Assembly: GCA_027364695.1 (NCBI GenBank)
Contig: DAHXOV010000225.1
Span: forward strand, 1 to 11,621
DNA from: a bacterium
GTDB taxonomy: Bacteria; Bacteroidota; Bacteroidia; B-17B0; Aurantibacillaceae
DNA length: 11,621 nucleotides
Direction of reading: 5' to 3'
In this document: positions 1 through 6,981 of the stretch, one piece after another
Layout: the number at the start of each line of letters is the position of its first letter
How positions within the stretch are numbered: position 1 is the stretch's first letter
Made by a program: the position numbers and the translations under genes
Notes under the pieces: generated by a model
The model's database searches: none
What the model saw: only the letters and a program-made list of their open reading frames with translations
What the model was told of the DNA's origin: nothing

Positions 1-1
1 G

Positions 2-1186
2 AATATGTACCTTGCACAAAAGGATACTTCTTTTATCAACAGAATCCCACAGGATACAAACAAATTAAAAATGAACATGGATGCAGTGTATAATCGCCCT
101 TTCCTGCAAATGGGAAAATTGCCTGTTTCGCTGGGTGGTTATCTTGAAGCCAACAGCAGCTATTTTGGAACGAATGGAATAAGCGAAGGACTTTCCTTCC
201 AAATCCCTCGTTTAACACTATTTGTATCATCCACCATCAAGAAACGTATAAAATTCCTTTCAGAAATTGAATTGGAAGAAGGAGGCAAAGAAATCGGTAT
301 TGAATTTGCCTCAATGGATATTGAACTTCATCCTTTATTTAATCTACGCGGTGGTGTAATGATGAATCCTATTGGAGCATTCAATCAAAACCATGATGGT
401 CCAAGATGGGAATTTATCAGCAGACCAATATCCGCAACAACTATTATTCCTTCAACCTGGAGCAATGTAGGCTTTGGATTTTTCGGAAAATATGGGCGAA
501 ATAACCTGGTCTGGGCTTACGAAATCTATTTTACCAATGGCTTTGACGATAAAATTATTGCAAATACTGAGAACAGAACATGGTTACCGGCCAGCAAACA
601 AAATCCTGAACGCTTTGAAGAAAGTTTTAATGGAGTACCATTGATAACTGCTAAAACAGCCATCCGTCAGAGAAAAATTGGTGAAGTTGGCATTTCATGG
701 ATGGGAGGTGTGTACAATAAATTTCAGGAAGATGGTTTGATATTGGACAAAAGAAGACGTGTAGATGTATATGCGATAGATTTTAATACCACGATTCCCG
801 GAATTAAAACTTACATCAATGGAGAATGGGTTTGGGCACTGATTGATGTCCCCTCTACTTATTCGCAACAATTCGGGAATAAGCAGCAAGGTGGATTTTT
901 AGATATTGTTCAGCCCATCGTCAAGCGCAAAATGTTTGGGTGGGAAAACAGCACGATCAATTTAGCCTTCCGAACAGAATACACAGATTATAACGTAGGA
1001 ATTTTTAATGAAACAGGTGGAAATATCTACGACGATATAATTGCCATAGTGCCAGGCATTAGTTTTCGTCCTTCGTCACAAACGGTGATTATAGCCAATT
1101 ACCGGTATCACTGGCAGAGGGATTTGTTAGGAAATCCAGCTTCATTAACCGCTGGTTTTCAGTTTGGATTTTCTACCTACTTTTGA
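2..1186 (+). CDS. Outer-membrane beta-barrel porin-like protein (5' partial)
   Basis: The frame is open to the left edge of the window, so the true N terminus, including the signal peptide expected for an outer-membrane protein, lies outside; the first Met (position 5) need not be the start. About 394 residues are visible. They are rich in alternating hydrophobic/aromatic strands with Gly and Asn turns, and the protein ends in FGFSTYF, with the terminal Phe typical of BAM-inserted barrels. A conserved-looking stretch, MMNPIGAFNQNHDGPRWEF (about residues 118-136), and NETGGNIYDD near the end resemble Bacteroidota proteins usually called porins or phosphate-selective-porin-like. That similarity is from memory. 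The substrate cannot be inferred. It is followed by hairpins rather than a close downstream gene, so it looks like the end of a transcription unit. Barrel assignment is fairly secure; family name and function are not. Confidence 0.7.
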   Translation, partial: NMYLAQKDTSFINRIPQDTNKLKMNMDAVYNRPFLQMGKLPVSLGGYLEANSSYFGTNGISEGLSFQIPRLTLFVSSTIKKRIKFLSEIELEEGGKEIGIEFASMDIELHPLFNLRGGVMMNPIGAFNQNHDGPRWEFISRPISATTIIPSTWSNVGFGFFGKYGRNNLVWAYEIYFTNGFDDKIIANTENRTWLPASKQNPERFEESFNGVPLITAKTAIRQRKIGEVGISWMGGVYNKFQEDGLILDKRRRVDVYAIDFNTTIPGIKTYINGEWVWALIDVPSTYSQQFGNKQQGGFLDIVQPIVKRKMFGWENSTINLAFRTEYTDYNVGIFNETGGNIYDDIIAIVPGISFRPSSQTVIIANYRYHWQRDLLGNPASLTAGFQFGFSTYF

Positions 1187-1189
1187 CTA

Positions 1190-1287
1190 AAATGCTTATA
1201 TTTGATATTCAGGCAAATATAAGCTATAGCAACTGCAAAGAGTTGTATTATAGCATTTAAACCTTTTATTTATTTGCAGTTTTTTTA
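1190..1287 (+). terminator. Nested hairpin cluster ending in a T-run; probable terminator of the porin gene
   Basis: Just after the porin stop there is a perfect 11-bp inverted repeat (1194-1204 with 1214-1224, 9-base loop). A second hairpin pairs 1223-1228 with 1249-1254 and 1230-1234 with 1241-1245. The outer arms 1190-1195 (aaatgc) and 1253-1258 (gcattt) are also complementary. In addition, 1231-1239 is the perfect reverse complement of 1273-1281, and this arm leads into eight T residues at 1280-1287. The last arrangement looks like an intrinsic terminator with a long loop, and it competes with the second hairpin. Stems are AT-rich, so strength is uncertain. Confidence 0.5.
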
Positions 1288-1359
1288 CTTTTTATACCGC
1301 GGCATGGATCTTTATAATAAAAAAATATCAAAATCCAATTTTTTTCAAACAATTTTGTG

Positions 1360-1367
1360 TATTTTTG
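1360..1367 (+). promoter_or_regulatory. Candidate -7 promoter element for the protease/CotH run
   Basis: The octamer tatttttg fits the Bacteroidota primary sigma -7 consensus TAnnTTTG exactly. It lies about 130 bases before the protease ATG, implying a leader of roughly 125 bases. No clear -33 TTG is visible at the usual distance. The sequence is T-rich, so a chance match is possible. The leader holds two short hairpins: gattg/caatc at 1447-1461 and a cgct/agcg pair just upstream of it. The rest of the 1187-1498 gap shows no plausible gene. Confidence 0.35.
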
Positions 1368-1498
1368 ACCATTGATATTAAAAAAACTTGATAAAAGTTA
1401 TTCAACTGTTTTTGGAACACTAACGCTATACAAAGCGGTAAAGGCAGATTGACTAACAATCAAGAATAAATAAATTTAAATAATATATCTAAAATCAA

Positions 1499-3553
1499 AT
1501 GAAAAATATACTATCAATACTATCCATTATTATTATCGCTTGTAACGCTTATGCACAAACGGTAACCGAACCCTGCTATTTCGATCGTTATCAACGCCAG
1601 CATAAAGCGCAGATTGATAAAGCTGAAAAAATTATTTCCGACGCCATTCGTAGTGCGTCTGTATATAAGAAAGTTGCATCAAGCAGTGTAAAAATAATTC
1701 CGGTGGTTGTGCATGTTATTCATAATGGTGGAACCGAGAATATAAGTGATGCACAAATCCAAAGCCAGATAGATGTTCTGAACGAAGACTTTAGAAAAAT
1801 TGCCGGAACCAACGGTGATGGTAATGGTGTAGATACTGAAATTGAGTTTTGTTTAGCAAAAAAAACACCTGACGGAAAATGTACAAACGGAATAGTTCGG
1901 ATACAATCTTCTCTCAGCAATCATCAAACCTACCAACGCTCTCAGTTAAAAAATTTGAGCTATTGGGATAACACACGATATTTAAATATGTATGTTGTAA
2001 AAAGCATTAATGGATCAAGCGGAATACTTGGTTATTCATCATTTCCGGGAGGTCCACCCGATGAAGACGGTATCGTGGTTCGACATAATTACTTTGGTAG
2101 AATTGGAACAGCAGCATCAACACTTGGAAGAACTACTACACACGAAATAGGACATTGGTTTGGCTTATATCATACATTTAATGGTGGGTGTGGCGCTGAT
2201 ACATGTGCTGATGGTGATTATGTATGCGACACTCCTCCTGTTGCAAATCCAAACTTTGGATGTCCAACTATAAATAGTTGTTCGAATGATTTTCCTGATG
2301 TCAATGATCAAGTCCAAAATTACTTGGATTATTCGGATGATGCCTGCAAAAGTATGTTCACTAACGGGCAAAAATCCAGGATGCATGCTTCACTGGTAAG
2401 TTTACGAAACGATATATGGCAGCAGTGGAATATTGATTCAACCGGATGTGACAGTGGCTATGTTACAAGTCCTTGTAATGTAGTTGCTGATTTTACAGCA
2501 AACTCACAAACCATTTGTGTAAATAATCAAATTCTTTTTACAAACAAAACATTGAATGGAGCTACTTCTTATCAATGGTATTTTGCTGGCGGAACTCCCG
2601 CAACATCTACCTCAACTAATCCTTTAATTACTTATAATACATTAGGCACTTATCCGGTAAAATTAGTTGCCTACGGGTCATTAGGAAGTGATAGTGTAGA
2701 GTTTTTGAACTACATAACAGTTACAACACCGCCTGTCGGACAGGCTTTACCTTTTTTTGAGGGTTTTGAAACTTCTGTATTTCCTCCAAATGGCATCACC
2801 ATTGATAATCCTGACGGAGGTGTCACTTGGGAGCGAGATACTGTTGCCGTGCAGTATGCGGGAATTGGATCAGCTAAAATCAATAACCTGATTAATACAA
2901 ACTATGGACAATCGGATGCTTTACTATTGCCACGCTTTGATTTTACAACCTTCCCTGGTACAGCTTATCTAAATTTTAAGTGGGCCTACGCAAAGTCCGA
3001 TGCTAATTATTCAGATGAATTGATTGTTTTGGTATCAAGCGATTGTGGTGTAAACTGGACACAAAAGTTTTATACAACAGGCACCGCAATGGCCACCGGA
3101 ACAACGCAAACAACGCCTTACATCCCTGATATAAACACGATATGGAAAACAGCCAACGTTAGTTTAGTTACCTATTCCACCCAAAGCAACGTGCTTATCA
3201 AAATTGTAAATGTAACGGATGGCGGAAATAACCTTTATATTGACAATATTAACCTGGGCAGCATCCCCACAGGAATTGAAGATAATGCTGCACCAGAATA
3301 TGCAGTATCGTTATATCCTAATCCCGCAAACACGTTATTTACCATTCAGTATGTTCTATCGGAAACTGCGGATATTTCTTTTTCCATCATAGATATTACA
3401 GGAAGAAATATTCTTTCAAGTGATAAAGAAAAACAATCCATCGGACAGCATCAAATTGATATTAAAGTGGACCATTTACCAAGTGGAATGTATTATGTAA
3501 AAGTGAATGTTGGTAACCCAATTATTGTAAAGAAATTATTAATCAACAGATAG
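1499..3553 (+). CDS. Secreted M43 (pappalysin-like) zinc metalloprotease with PKD and T9SS sorting domains
   Basis: A secreted endopeptidase, 684 residues. Residues 1-19 form a signal peptide (hydrophobic core, cleavage likely after AYA, leaving Gln at +1). A propeptide-like stretch is followed by the M43 catalytic domain (about 65-310), with the zinc motif HEIGHWFGLYH: H215, E216 (catalytic), H219 and H225. The paired Cys and the SDDxCxxMFTxGQxxRM segment after it are typical of the ulilysin/mirolysin branch. A PKD domain follows (about 326-410, with YQWYF and TLGTYPVKL), then a jelly-roll adhesin-like domain (about 417-592, starting LPFFEGFE). The type A T9SS sorting domain begins at YPNPAN (606) and ends KKLLINR. 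Inference: exported by Sec, crosses the outer membrane by T9SS, then surface-anchored or released. The usual NYMDY Met-turn reads NYLDY (L276). The next gene begins immediately at its stop codon. Family assignment is secure; the substrate is unknown. Confidence 0.92.
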   Translation: MKNILSILSIIIIACNAYAQTVTEPCYFDRYQRQHKAQIDKAEKIISDAIRSASVYKKVASSSVKIIPVVVHVIHNGGTENISDAQIQSQIDVLNEDFRKIAGTNGDGNGVDTEIEFCLAKKTPDGKCTNGIVRIQSSLSNHQTYQRSQLKNLSYWDNTRYLNMYVVKSINGSSGILGYSSFPGGPPDEDGIVVRHNYFGRIGTAASTLGRTTTHEIGHWFGLYHTFNGGCGADTCADGDYVCDTPPVANPNFGCPTINSCSNDFPDVNDQVQNYLDYSDDACKSMFTNGQKSRMHASLVSLRNDIWQQWNIDSTGCDSGYVTSPCNVVADFTANSQTICVNNQILFTNKTLNGATSYQWYFAGGTPATSTSTNPLITYNTLGTYPVKLVAYGSLGSDSVEFLNYITVTTPPVGQALPFFEGFETSVFPPNGITIDNPDGGVTWERDTVAVQYAGIGSAKINNLINTNYGQSDALLLPRFDFTTFPGTAYLNFKWAYAKSDANYSDELIVLVSSDCGVNWTQKFYTTGTAMATGTTQTTPYIPDINTIWKTANVSLVTYSTQSNVLIKIVNVTDGGNNLYIDNINLGSIPTGIEDNAAPEYAVSLYPNPANTLFTIQYVLSETADISFSIIDITGRNILSSDKEKQSIGQHQIDIKVDHLPSGMYYVKVNVGNPIIVKKLLINR

Positions 3554-5116
3554 GTGAAAAAATTACTTTTAATTTTTGTTTTTGTGCCATTGTTCTGTCA
3601 AGCACAAATTACAGCGGGTGACAATTTGTTTAATGTTACGCAGATTCACACCATCAATATTAACTTTCCGCAAGCAAATTATTGGACTTTACTTGTTAAC
3701 AATAAAGCCTATGACGATGCCAATGATTCATCCACTTATATTCCAGCCCAGGTAATTATTGATGGGAACACAGTTGATTCAGTGGGGATTCAATTTAAGG
3801 GCAATTCATCTTACTATAATTATCCGGGTAATAAAAAACCTTTTACCCTTTCTTTTGATGAGTATAAAAAGACACAGAAGTACGATGGTCTAGGCTCCCT
3901 CAATCTGAATAATTCCTACCAGGATCCAAGTTTTATGAGGGAGAAATTATTTCTTGATTTCTTAAACTCAAAAGGACTATATGCCCCACGCTCGAATTAT
4001 GCGAAGCTATACATAAATGGCTCCTATTGGGGATTCTATCAAATCGGAGAACGGATAAACAAAACATTTTGCATGGACCGCTTTGGAAATAAAGGCGGAA
4101 ATTTATTTAAAGGAGATAGAGGCAACTCAGTTTGCGCTGATTTAAAATATTATGGGAGTTTGTCGTCTTACTATAATTGCTATACATTAAAAACAAACAC
4201 CACAGCTAATAACTGGAATGATTTAATAAACCTCACCAAACAAATTAATACCACTACCAATGCTCAATTTAAAGATTCAGTAGATACTTATTTGAATGCC
4301 AGCTCTTTTATAGGAGCATGGGCTGCCTGCAATATGTTTGTTAACTTTGACTCCTATGCTTTCCGTTTTGTTCACAATTATTATATCTATCATAATACGG
4401 CTACCAATAAATTTGAATGGATAACCTGGGATGTTAGCACTGCATTTGGAATGGATGTACCGGGAAGCGTAGCATCCACCGAAGCAAAAAGCATTTTATA
4501 CATCGAGCCCAATGTAACAGACCGTCCATTGGCCAATCGTATGTTAAGTGATACAGCTTATAAAAATCAATACCTCGCTTACATCTGCGATTTTTTAAAT
4601 ACGTTTCAACCTTCGGTTCTTAATCCGAAAATTGACAGCCTCTACAATCTGATTAAGGCGGATGTGTATGCGGATACCCTGAAAATGTATTCCAATACAG
4701 ATTTCGATAATAATATTAATTCCAACATTGTGGTTAGTGGAATCACTTACCCAGGTTTAAAATCATTTATTCAAAACCGCAGTACAAATATTCAGAATGA
4801 ATTGAATACTATCGGTGTAAATTGTTCAGTTTTATTGGGCATCAACAATATAAATACAAATGAAAATTTACTCAATGTTTTTCCCAATCCGGCTACGAAT
4901 CATTTTTATGTAAACTATACTTTACAAGACAACTTGGAAGTAAGTATAAAAATGACGGATGTCTTAGGTAGAGAAGTTCGGGTTCTCGCAAACAGTGAGC
5001 AATCATCCGGTCAATATAAAAAAGAAATAAATATTGATTTGCCAAATGGCATGTACGTTGTTTCATTAAAAGCAGGAAATACGATAACTAATAAAAAACT
5101 GATTATAAACAAATAA
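3554..5116 (+). CDS. Secreted CotH kinase family protein with T9SS sorting domain
   Basis: The start is GTG, directly abutting the upstream TAG with zero spacing; no in-frame ATG fits the signal peptide (residues 1 to about 17, MKKLLLIFVF then FCQA). The 520-residue protein matches the CotH (spore-coat protein H) kinase-like fold. It has IQFKGNSSY (80-87, glycine-loop-like), KKPFTLSF (K95, candidate ATP-binding Lys), YWGFYQIGERINKTF (158-172, conserved Glu167), NFDSY...HNYYIYH (D266, N275) and WDVSTAFG (D293). Known CotH proteins phosphorylate secreted or surface proteins; whether this one does is inference. A type A T9SS domain begins at FPNPAT (443) and ends KKLIINK. Many homologues read WDxDxxFG, while here the second acid is Ser295. 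Co-transcription with the metalloprotease is likely from the zero gap. Family confident; activity and substrate unknown. Confidence 0.88.
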   Translation: MKKLLLIFVFVPLFCQAQITAGDNLFNVTQIHTININFPQANYWTLLVNNKAYDDANDSSTYIPAQVIIDGNTVDSVGIQFKGNSSYYNYPGNKKPFTLSFDEYKKTQKYDGLGSLNLNNSYQDPSFMREKLFLDFLNSKGLYAPRSNYAKLYINGSYWGFYQIGERINKTFCMDRFGNKGGNLFKGDRGNSVCADLKYYGSLSSYYNCYTLKTNTTANNWNDLINLTKQINTTTNAQFKDSVDTYLNASSFIGAWAACNMFVNFDSYAFRFVHNYYIYHNTATNKFEWITWDVSTAFGMDVPGSVASTEAKSILYIEPNVTDRPLANRMLSDTAYKNQYLAYICDFLNTFQPSVLNPKIDSLYNLIKADVYADTLKMYSNTDFDNNINSNIVVSGITYPGLKSFIQNRSTNIQNELNTIGVNCSVLLGINNINTNENLLNVFPNPATNHFYVNYTLQDNLEVSIKMTDVLGREVRVLANSEQSSGQYKKEINIDLPNGMYVVSLKAGNTITNKKLIINK

Positions 5117-5122
5117 AATACC

Positions 5123-5563
5123 ATGAAATCGGTTTTAAAAACCGCTTTGCTTTTTGCATTTGCAATCATTTCGACTGCAAAAGTTCAACACGATCATTCC
5201 AGTCATAATGAGAACGATGTAGCGGCACACGAACATAAAGTGCAATCACCTCACGGTGGTGAAATAAAGGACGTGGGAAAATATCATTTTGAAATTATAT
5301 TTGATACTTTTACTGCGAATGAAAAATTAAACATGTGGATATCAAAATCAAATTTTAAAGTAATAGAACCCAAAGATATTACCGGAAAAGTAAAATTACA
5401 GTATCCTGATGGTAAAGAAATTGAAAAAACGCTCACTGCTAATACGGAAAAACTATTCTGTAATGTTGAAGATATAACAAAGGCCTTTACAGCATTAATT
5501 ATTGTAACCATTAAAGAAAAGGAATATCATACCACATGTATCTACAAAGGATTGGGTAAATAG
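5123..5563 (+). CDS. Small exported His-rich protein, possibly metal-binding
   Basis: A 146-residue protein with an N-terminal signal-like hydrophobic segment (about 4-19). A His-rich stretch follows (H23, H25, H28, H36, H38, H44), then a compact domain starting SPHGGEIKDVGKYHFEIIF (42-60), predicted to be mostly beta strand. Similar HGG...YHxE proteins in Bacteroidota often sit with copper or heavy-metal efflux genes; that association is from memory, and no efflux gene is in this window. The likely location is periplasm or cell surface, with metal binding as a hypothesis from the His content. It starts 6 bases after the CotH stop and ends 4 bases before the next ATG, so it belongs to the same run. 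The region after the hydrophobic core reads STAKVQHDH, not a classic AxA site, so the cleavage position is unclear. A lipobox Cys is not present. Confidence 0.65.
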   Translation: MKSVLKTALLFAFAIISTAKVQHDHSSHNENDVAAHEHKVQSPHGGEIKDVGKYHFEIIFDTFTANEKLNMWISKSNFKVIEPKDITGKVKLQYPDGKEIEKTLTANTEKLFCNVEDITKAFTALIIVTIKEKEYHTTCIYKGLGK

Positions 5564-5567
5564 AGTC

Positions 5568-5891
5568 ATGAATAGCAATTTTGAACTTGTAATAAAGCAG
5601 TATAAGGCCGATAAAGAATCCGTTTACAATACTTGGTTCATCAATAATGAAGAAAGGTTGAAAGCTTTCCACTCAATTCGCAGGGGTGTGATTCAGGTTG
5701 TTGATGATATAAAAAACAAGAAATTCCCTAACGATTTTAAAGGCTCGTCCTTGGAATTTGTTTTAAACTGTATCACGGAACAAAAGCAGGTTTTTGAAGG
5801 AGTTGCCAATCATAATGAGGTAACTACCGGTGATTTTATCCACACCAAAACAATCGCACTTAATCCATCGGCTGCATCATTGCTAATATAG
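5568..5891 (+). CDS. Conserved hypothetical protein, 107 residues, possibly C-terminally shortened
   Basis: I do not recognise a named function. The protein is soluble, with no signal peptide or membrane segment. Residues 1-80 look like a well-behaved helical domain with charged motifs (RLKAFHSIRRGVIQVVDDI, then FPNDFKGSSLEFVLNCITEQ). From memory, Bacteroidota proteins with this block usually continue after EQKQVFEG into a Pro/Trp-rich segment and are longer. Here the sequence changes character after residue 80 and ends in ALNPSAASLLI, so the C terminus may be replaced or truncated. I saw no simple frameshift that restores the remembered continuation. It begins 4 bases after the His-rich gene stop, which suggests the same transcript. 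It could be either an intact short variant or a gene remnant. Confidence 0.55.
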   Translation: MNSNFELVIKQYKADKESVYNTWFINNEERLKAFHSIRRGVIQVVDDIKNKKFPNDFKGSSLEFVLNCITEQKQVFEGVANHNEVTTGDFIHTKTIALNPSAASLLI

Positions 5892-5936
5892 TTGAAGACA
5901 TTAAAGGACTTGATTTGTCATGCTGCTTTATTTTTT

Positions 5937-5997
5937 AAATTATCTTCTGCTACACTGCATTGCGTGAAGATGTTTTAATTTTTGGTTCACTGTAGCA
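5937..5997 (+). terminator. Inverted-repeat region, possible terminator of the upstream run
   Basis: Two overlapping pairings are visible. In the first, 5943-5947 (tcttc) pairs with 5966-5970 (gaaga), extended by 5937-5942 (aaatta) with 5976-5981 (taattt) across a five-base bulge, and followed by a short T-run. In the second, 5948-5954 (tgctaca) pairs with 5991-5997 (tgtagca). These are mutually exclusive in part. The first resembles a weak intrinsic terminator between the unknown gene and the ferritin promoter. Imperfect and AT-rich, so confidence is low. The rest of the 5892-6033 gap shows no gene. Confidence 0.3.
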
Positions 5998-6015
5998 TAA
6001 ATACACACTATTTAG

Positions 6016-6023
6016 TATATTTG
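6016..6023 (+). promoter_or_regulatory. Candidate -7 element of the ferritin gene, very close to the start codon
   Basis: The octamer tatatttg is an exact TAnnTTTG match and is followed by gcc. Only 10 bases separate it from the ferritin ATG at 6034, so a transcript starting about 6-7 bases downstream would have a leader of roughly 4 bases. No ribosome-binding site is visible and no clear -33 TTG sits at the standard spacing. The position relative to the gene supports a real promoter; the missing -33 lowers confidence. Confidence 0.5.
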
Positions 6024-6033
6024 CCAAAAAAAT

Positions 6034-6552
6034 ATGAAGAAAAGTATCAATCAAGCATTAAATGAACAAGTAGCACTGGAAGCTGAGTCGTCTCATATTT
6101 ATTTATCTATGGCTTCTTGGGCTGAAAAGAATAGTTATCATGGGGTGGCTAATTTTTTGTATCAACATTCAGATGAGGAGAGGATTCACATGCTAAAACT
6201 CATTAGATTTATTAATGAAAGAGAAGGAGTCGCTATTATTCCTCCCATAAAACAACCAAAAGAAAACTTTAAAAATCTGTCAGAAATTTTTCAGAGCGTG
6301 TTAGACCACGAAATATATGTAACGAACGAGATTAATAAATTGGTTGAGATTACATTGAAAGAAAAGGACTTTACAACCCATCATTTTCTACAATGGTATG
6401 TGAGTGAGCAGCTAGAAGAAGAAGCATTAGCAAGACAAATTAATGACAGATTGAAACTTATTGGAAATGATAAAATGGGGTATTATATTTTTGACAGGGA
6501 CCTTGGAAATATTGATAATGCATTACATGCTAATGAAACAAAAGACAAATGA
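6034..6552 (+). CDS. ftnA: Bacterial non-haem ferritin
   Basis: A 172-residue iron-storage protein that assembles into a 24-subunit cytosolic shell, oxidises Fe(II) at a di-iron site and stores the ferric mineral. The four-helix ferritin fold is evident from ALNEQVALEAESSHIYLSMA (helix A), YQHSDEERIHML (helix B), DHEIYVTNEINKL (helix C) and FLQWYVSEQLEEEA (helix D). Ferroxidase ligands are in place: E16, Y23, E49, H52, E93, E125/Q126 and E129. The absence of the haem-binding pattern and the presence of the Tyr after helix-A Glu favour FtnA-type over bacterioferritin. The length matches the family (about 165-175). The start gives the normal N terminus with no extension. It appears monocistronic, with its own near-adjacent promoter and a 94-base gap before rplU. 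No Fur box was recognised. Iron or oxidative control is plausible but not shown. Confidence 0.95.
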   Translation: MKKSINQALNEQVALEAESSHIYLSMASWAEKNSYHGVANFLYQHSDEERIHMLKLIRFINEREGVAIIPPIKQPKENFKNLSEIFQSVLDHEIYVTNEINKLVEITLKEKDFTTHHFLQWYVSEQLEEEALARQINDRLKLIGNDKMGYYIFDRDLGNIDNALHANETKDK

Positions 6553-6599
6553 GTAAATAAACGATAGAAAGTATTATGTAAATTAAAATAAATATTTTT

Positions 6600-6626
6600 T
6601 TGACAATAAAATATTTTGTAATATTG
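6600..6626 (+). promoter_or_regulatory. Candidate promoter of rplU-rpmA
   Basis: A TTG(aca) at 6600-6602 is followed after a 16-base spacer by taatattg (6619-6626), a seven-of-eight match to TAnnTTTG, and then a C-run. The spacing is close to the Bacteroidota -33/-7 arrangement, and a transcript would start about 15 bases before the rplU ATG at 6647. The same stretch contains an A/T-only inverted repeat (6590-6598 with about 6608-6616), which I regard as incidental. I saw no L21 autoregulatory leader of the Firmicutes type. Confidence 0.5.
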
Positions 6627-6646
6627 CCCCCCTTAAATAAAATTTT

Positions 6647-6955
6647 ATGTACGCAATAGTAGAAATCGCCGGTCAACAATTCAAAGTAGAAGAAGGGCAA
6701 AAAATATATACACATCGCCTCAGTGCAAACGAAGGAGAAGCCATCAACTTTGAAAAAATTTTATTGGTAGATAATGATGGTGACCTTAAAATAGGCAATC
6801 CTGTCGTACAAGGTAAAGTAAGTGCAAAAATACTAAAACACTTAAAAGGCGATAAGGTATTGGTATTCAAAAAGAAAAGAAGGAAAGGTCATCAAAAACT
6901 CAATGGACATCGCCAATATCTTTCATATATTCAAATTGAAAAAATAGAAATATAA
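6647..6955 (+). CDS. rplU: 50S ribosomal protein L21
   Basis: A 102-residue large-subunit protein that binds 23S rRNA and contacts L20 in the bacterial ribosome. It shows the standard L21 layout: MYAIVEIAGQQFKVEEGQ at the N terminus, LLVDNDGDLKIGNPVVQG in the centre, and the basic RNA-binding signature KVLVFKKKRRKGHQKLNGHRQ near the C terminus (about 70-90). Length and start are typical of the family. The last element usually has Tyr where His is found here (KGHQK), a mild change. rpmA follows after 26 bases, the common bacterial order, so the two are almost certainly co-transcribed from the promoter just upstream. No Shine-Dalgarno sequence is visible before the ATG, as is usual in Bacteroidota. 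Confidence 0.97.
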   Translation: MYAIVEIAGQQFKVEEGQKIYTHRLSANEGEAINFEKILLVDNDGDLKIGNPVVQGKVSAKILKHLKGDKVLVFKKKRRKGHQKLNGHRQYLSYIQIEKIEI

Positions 6956-6981
6956 ATCACTCACTCTAAAAATTAAATAAT

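Noticed and set aside
2165..2386. Minus-strand open frame inside the protease gene
   Set aside because: It lies opposite the zinc-site coding region, has no start context or family-like sequence, and is explained by the strongly supported plus-strand gene.
5568..5891. A simple frameshift as the cause of the short unknown gene
   Set aside because: Reading the other frames after residue 80 did not give the continuation I remember for homologues, so a single-base indel is not supported.
6590..6617. A/T-only inverted repeat upstream of rplU as a terminator or operator
   Set aside because: Nine A/T pairs are expected by chance in such sequence, and it overlaps the better promoter match.
6530..6715. 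Minus-strand open frame with hydrophobic residues between ferritin and rplU
   Set aside because: It arises from an AT-rich intergenic stretch and overlaps the coding ends and promoter of two certain genes on the other strand.
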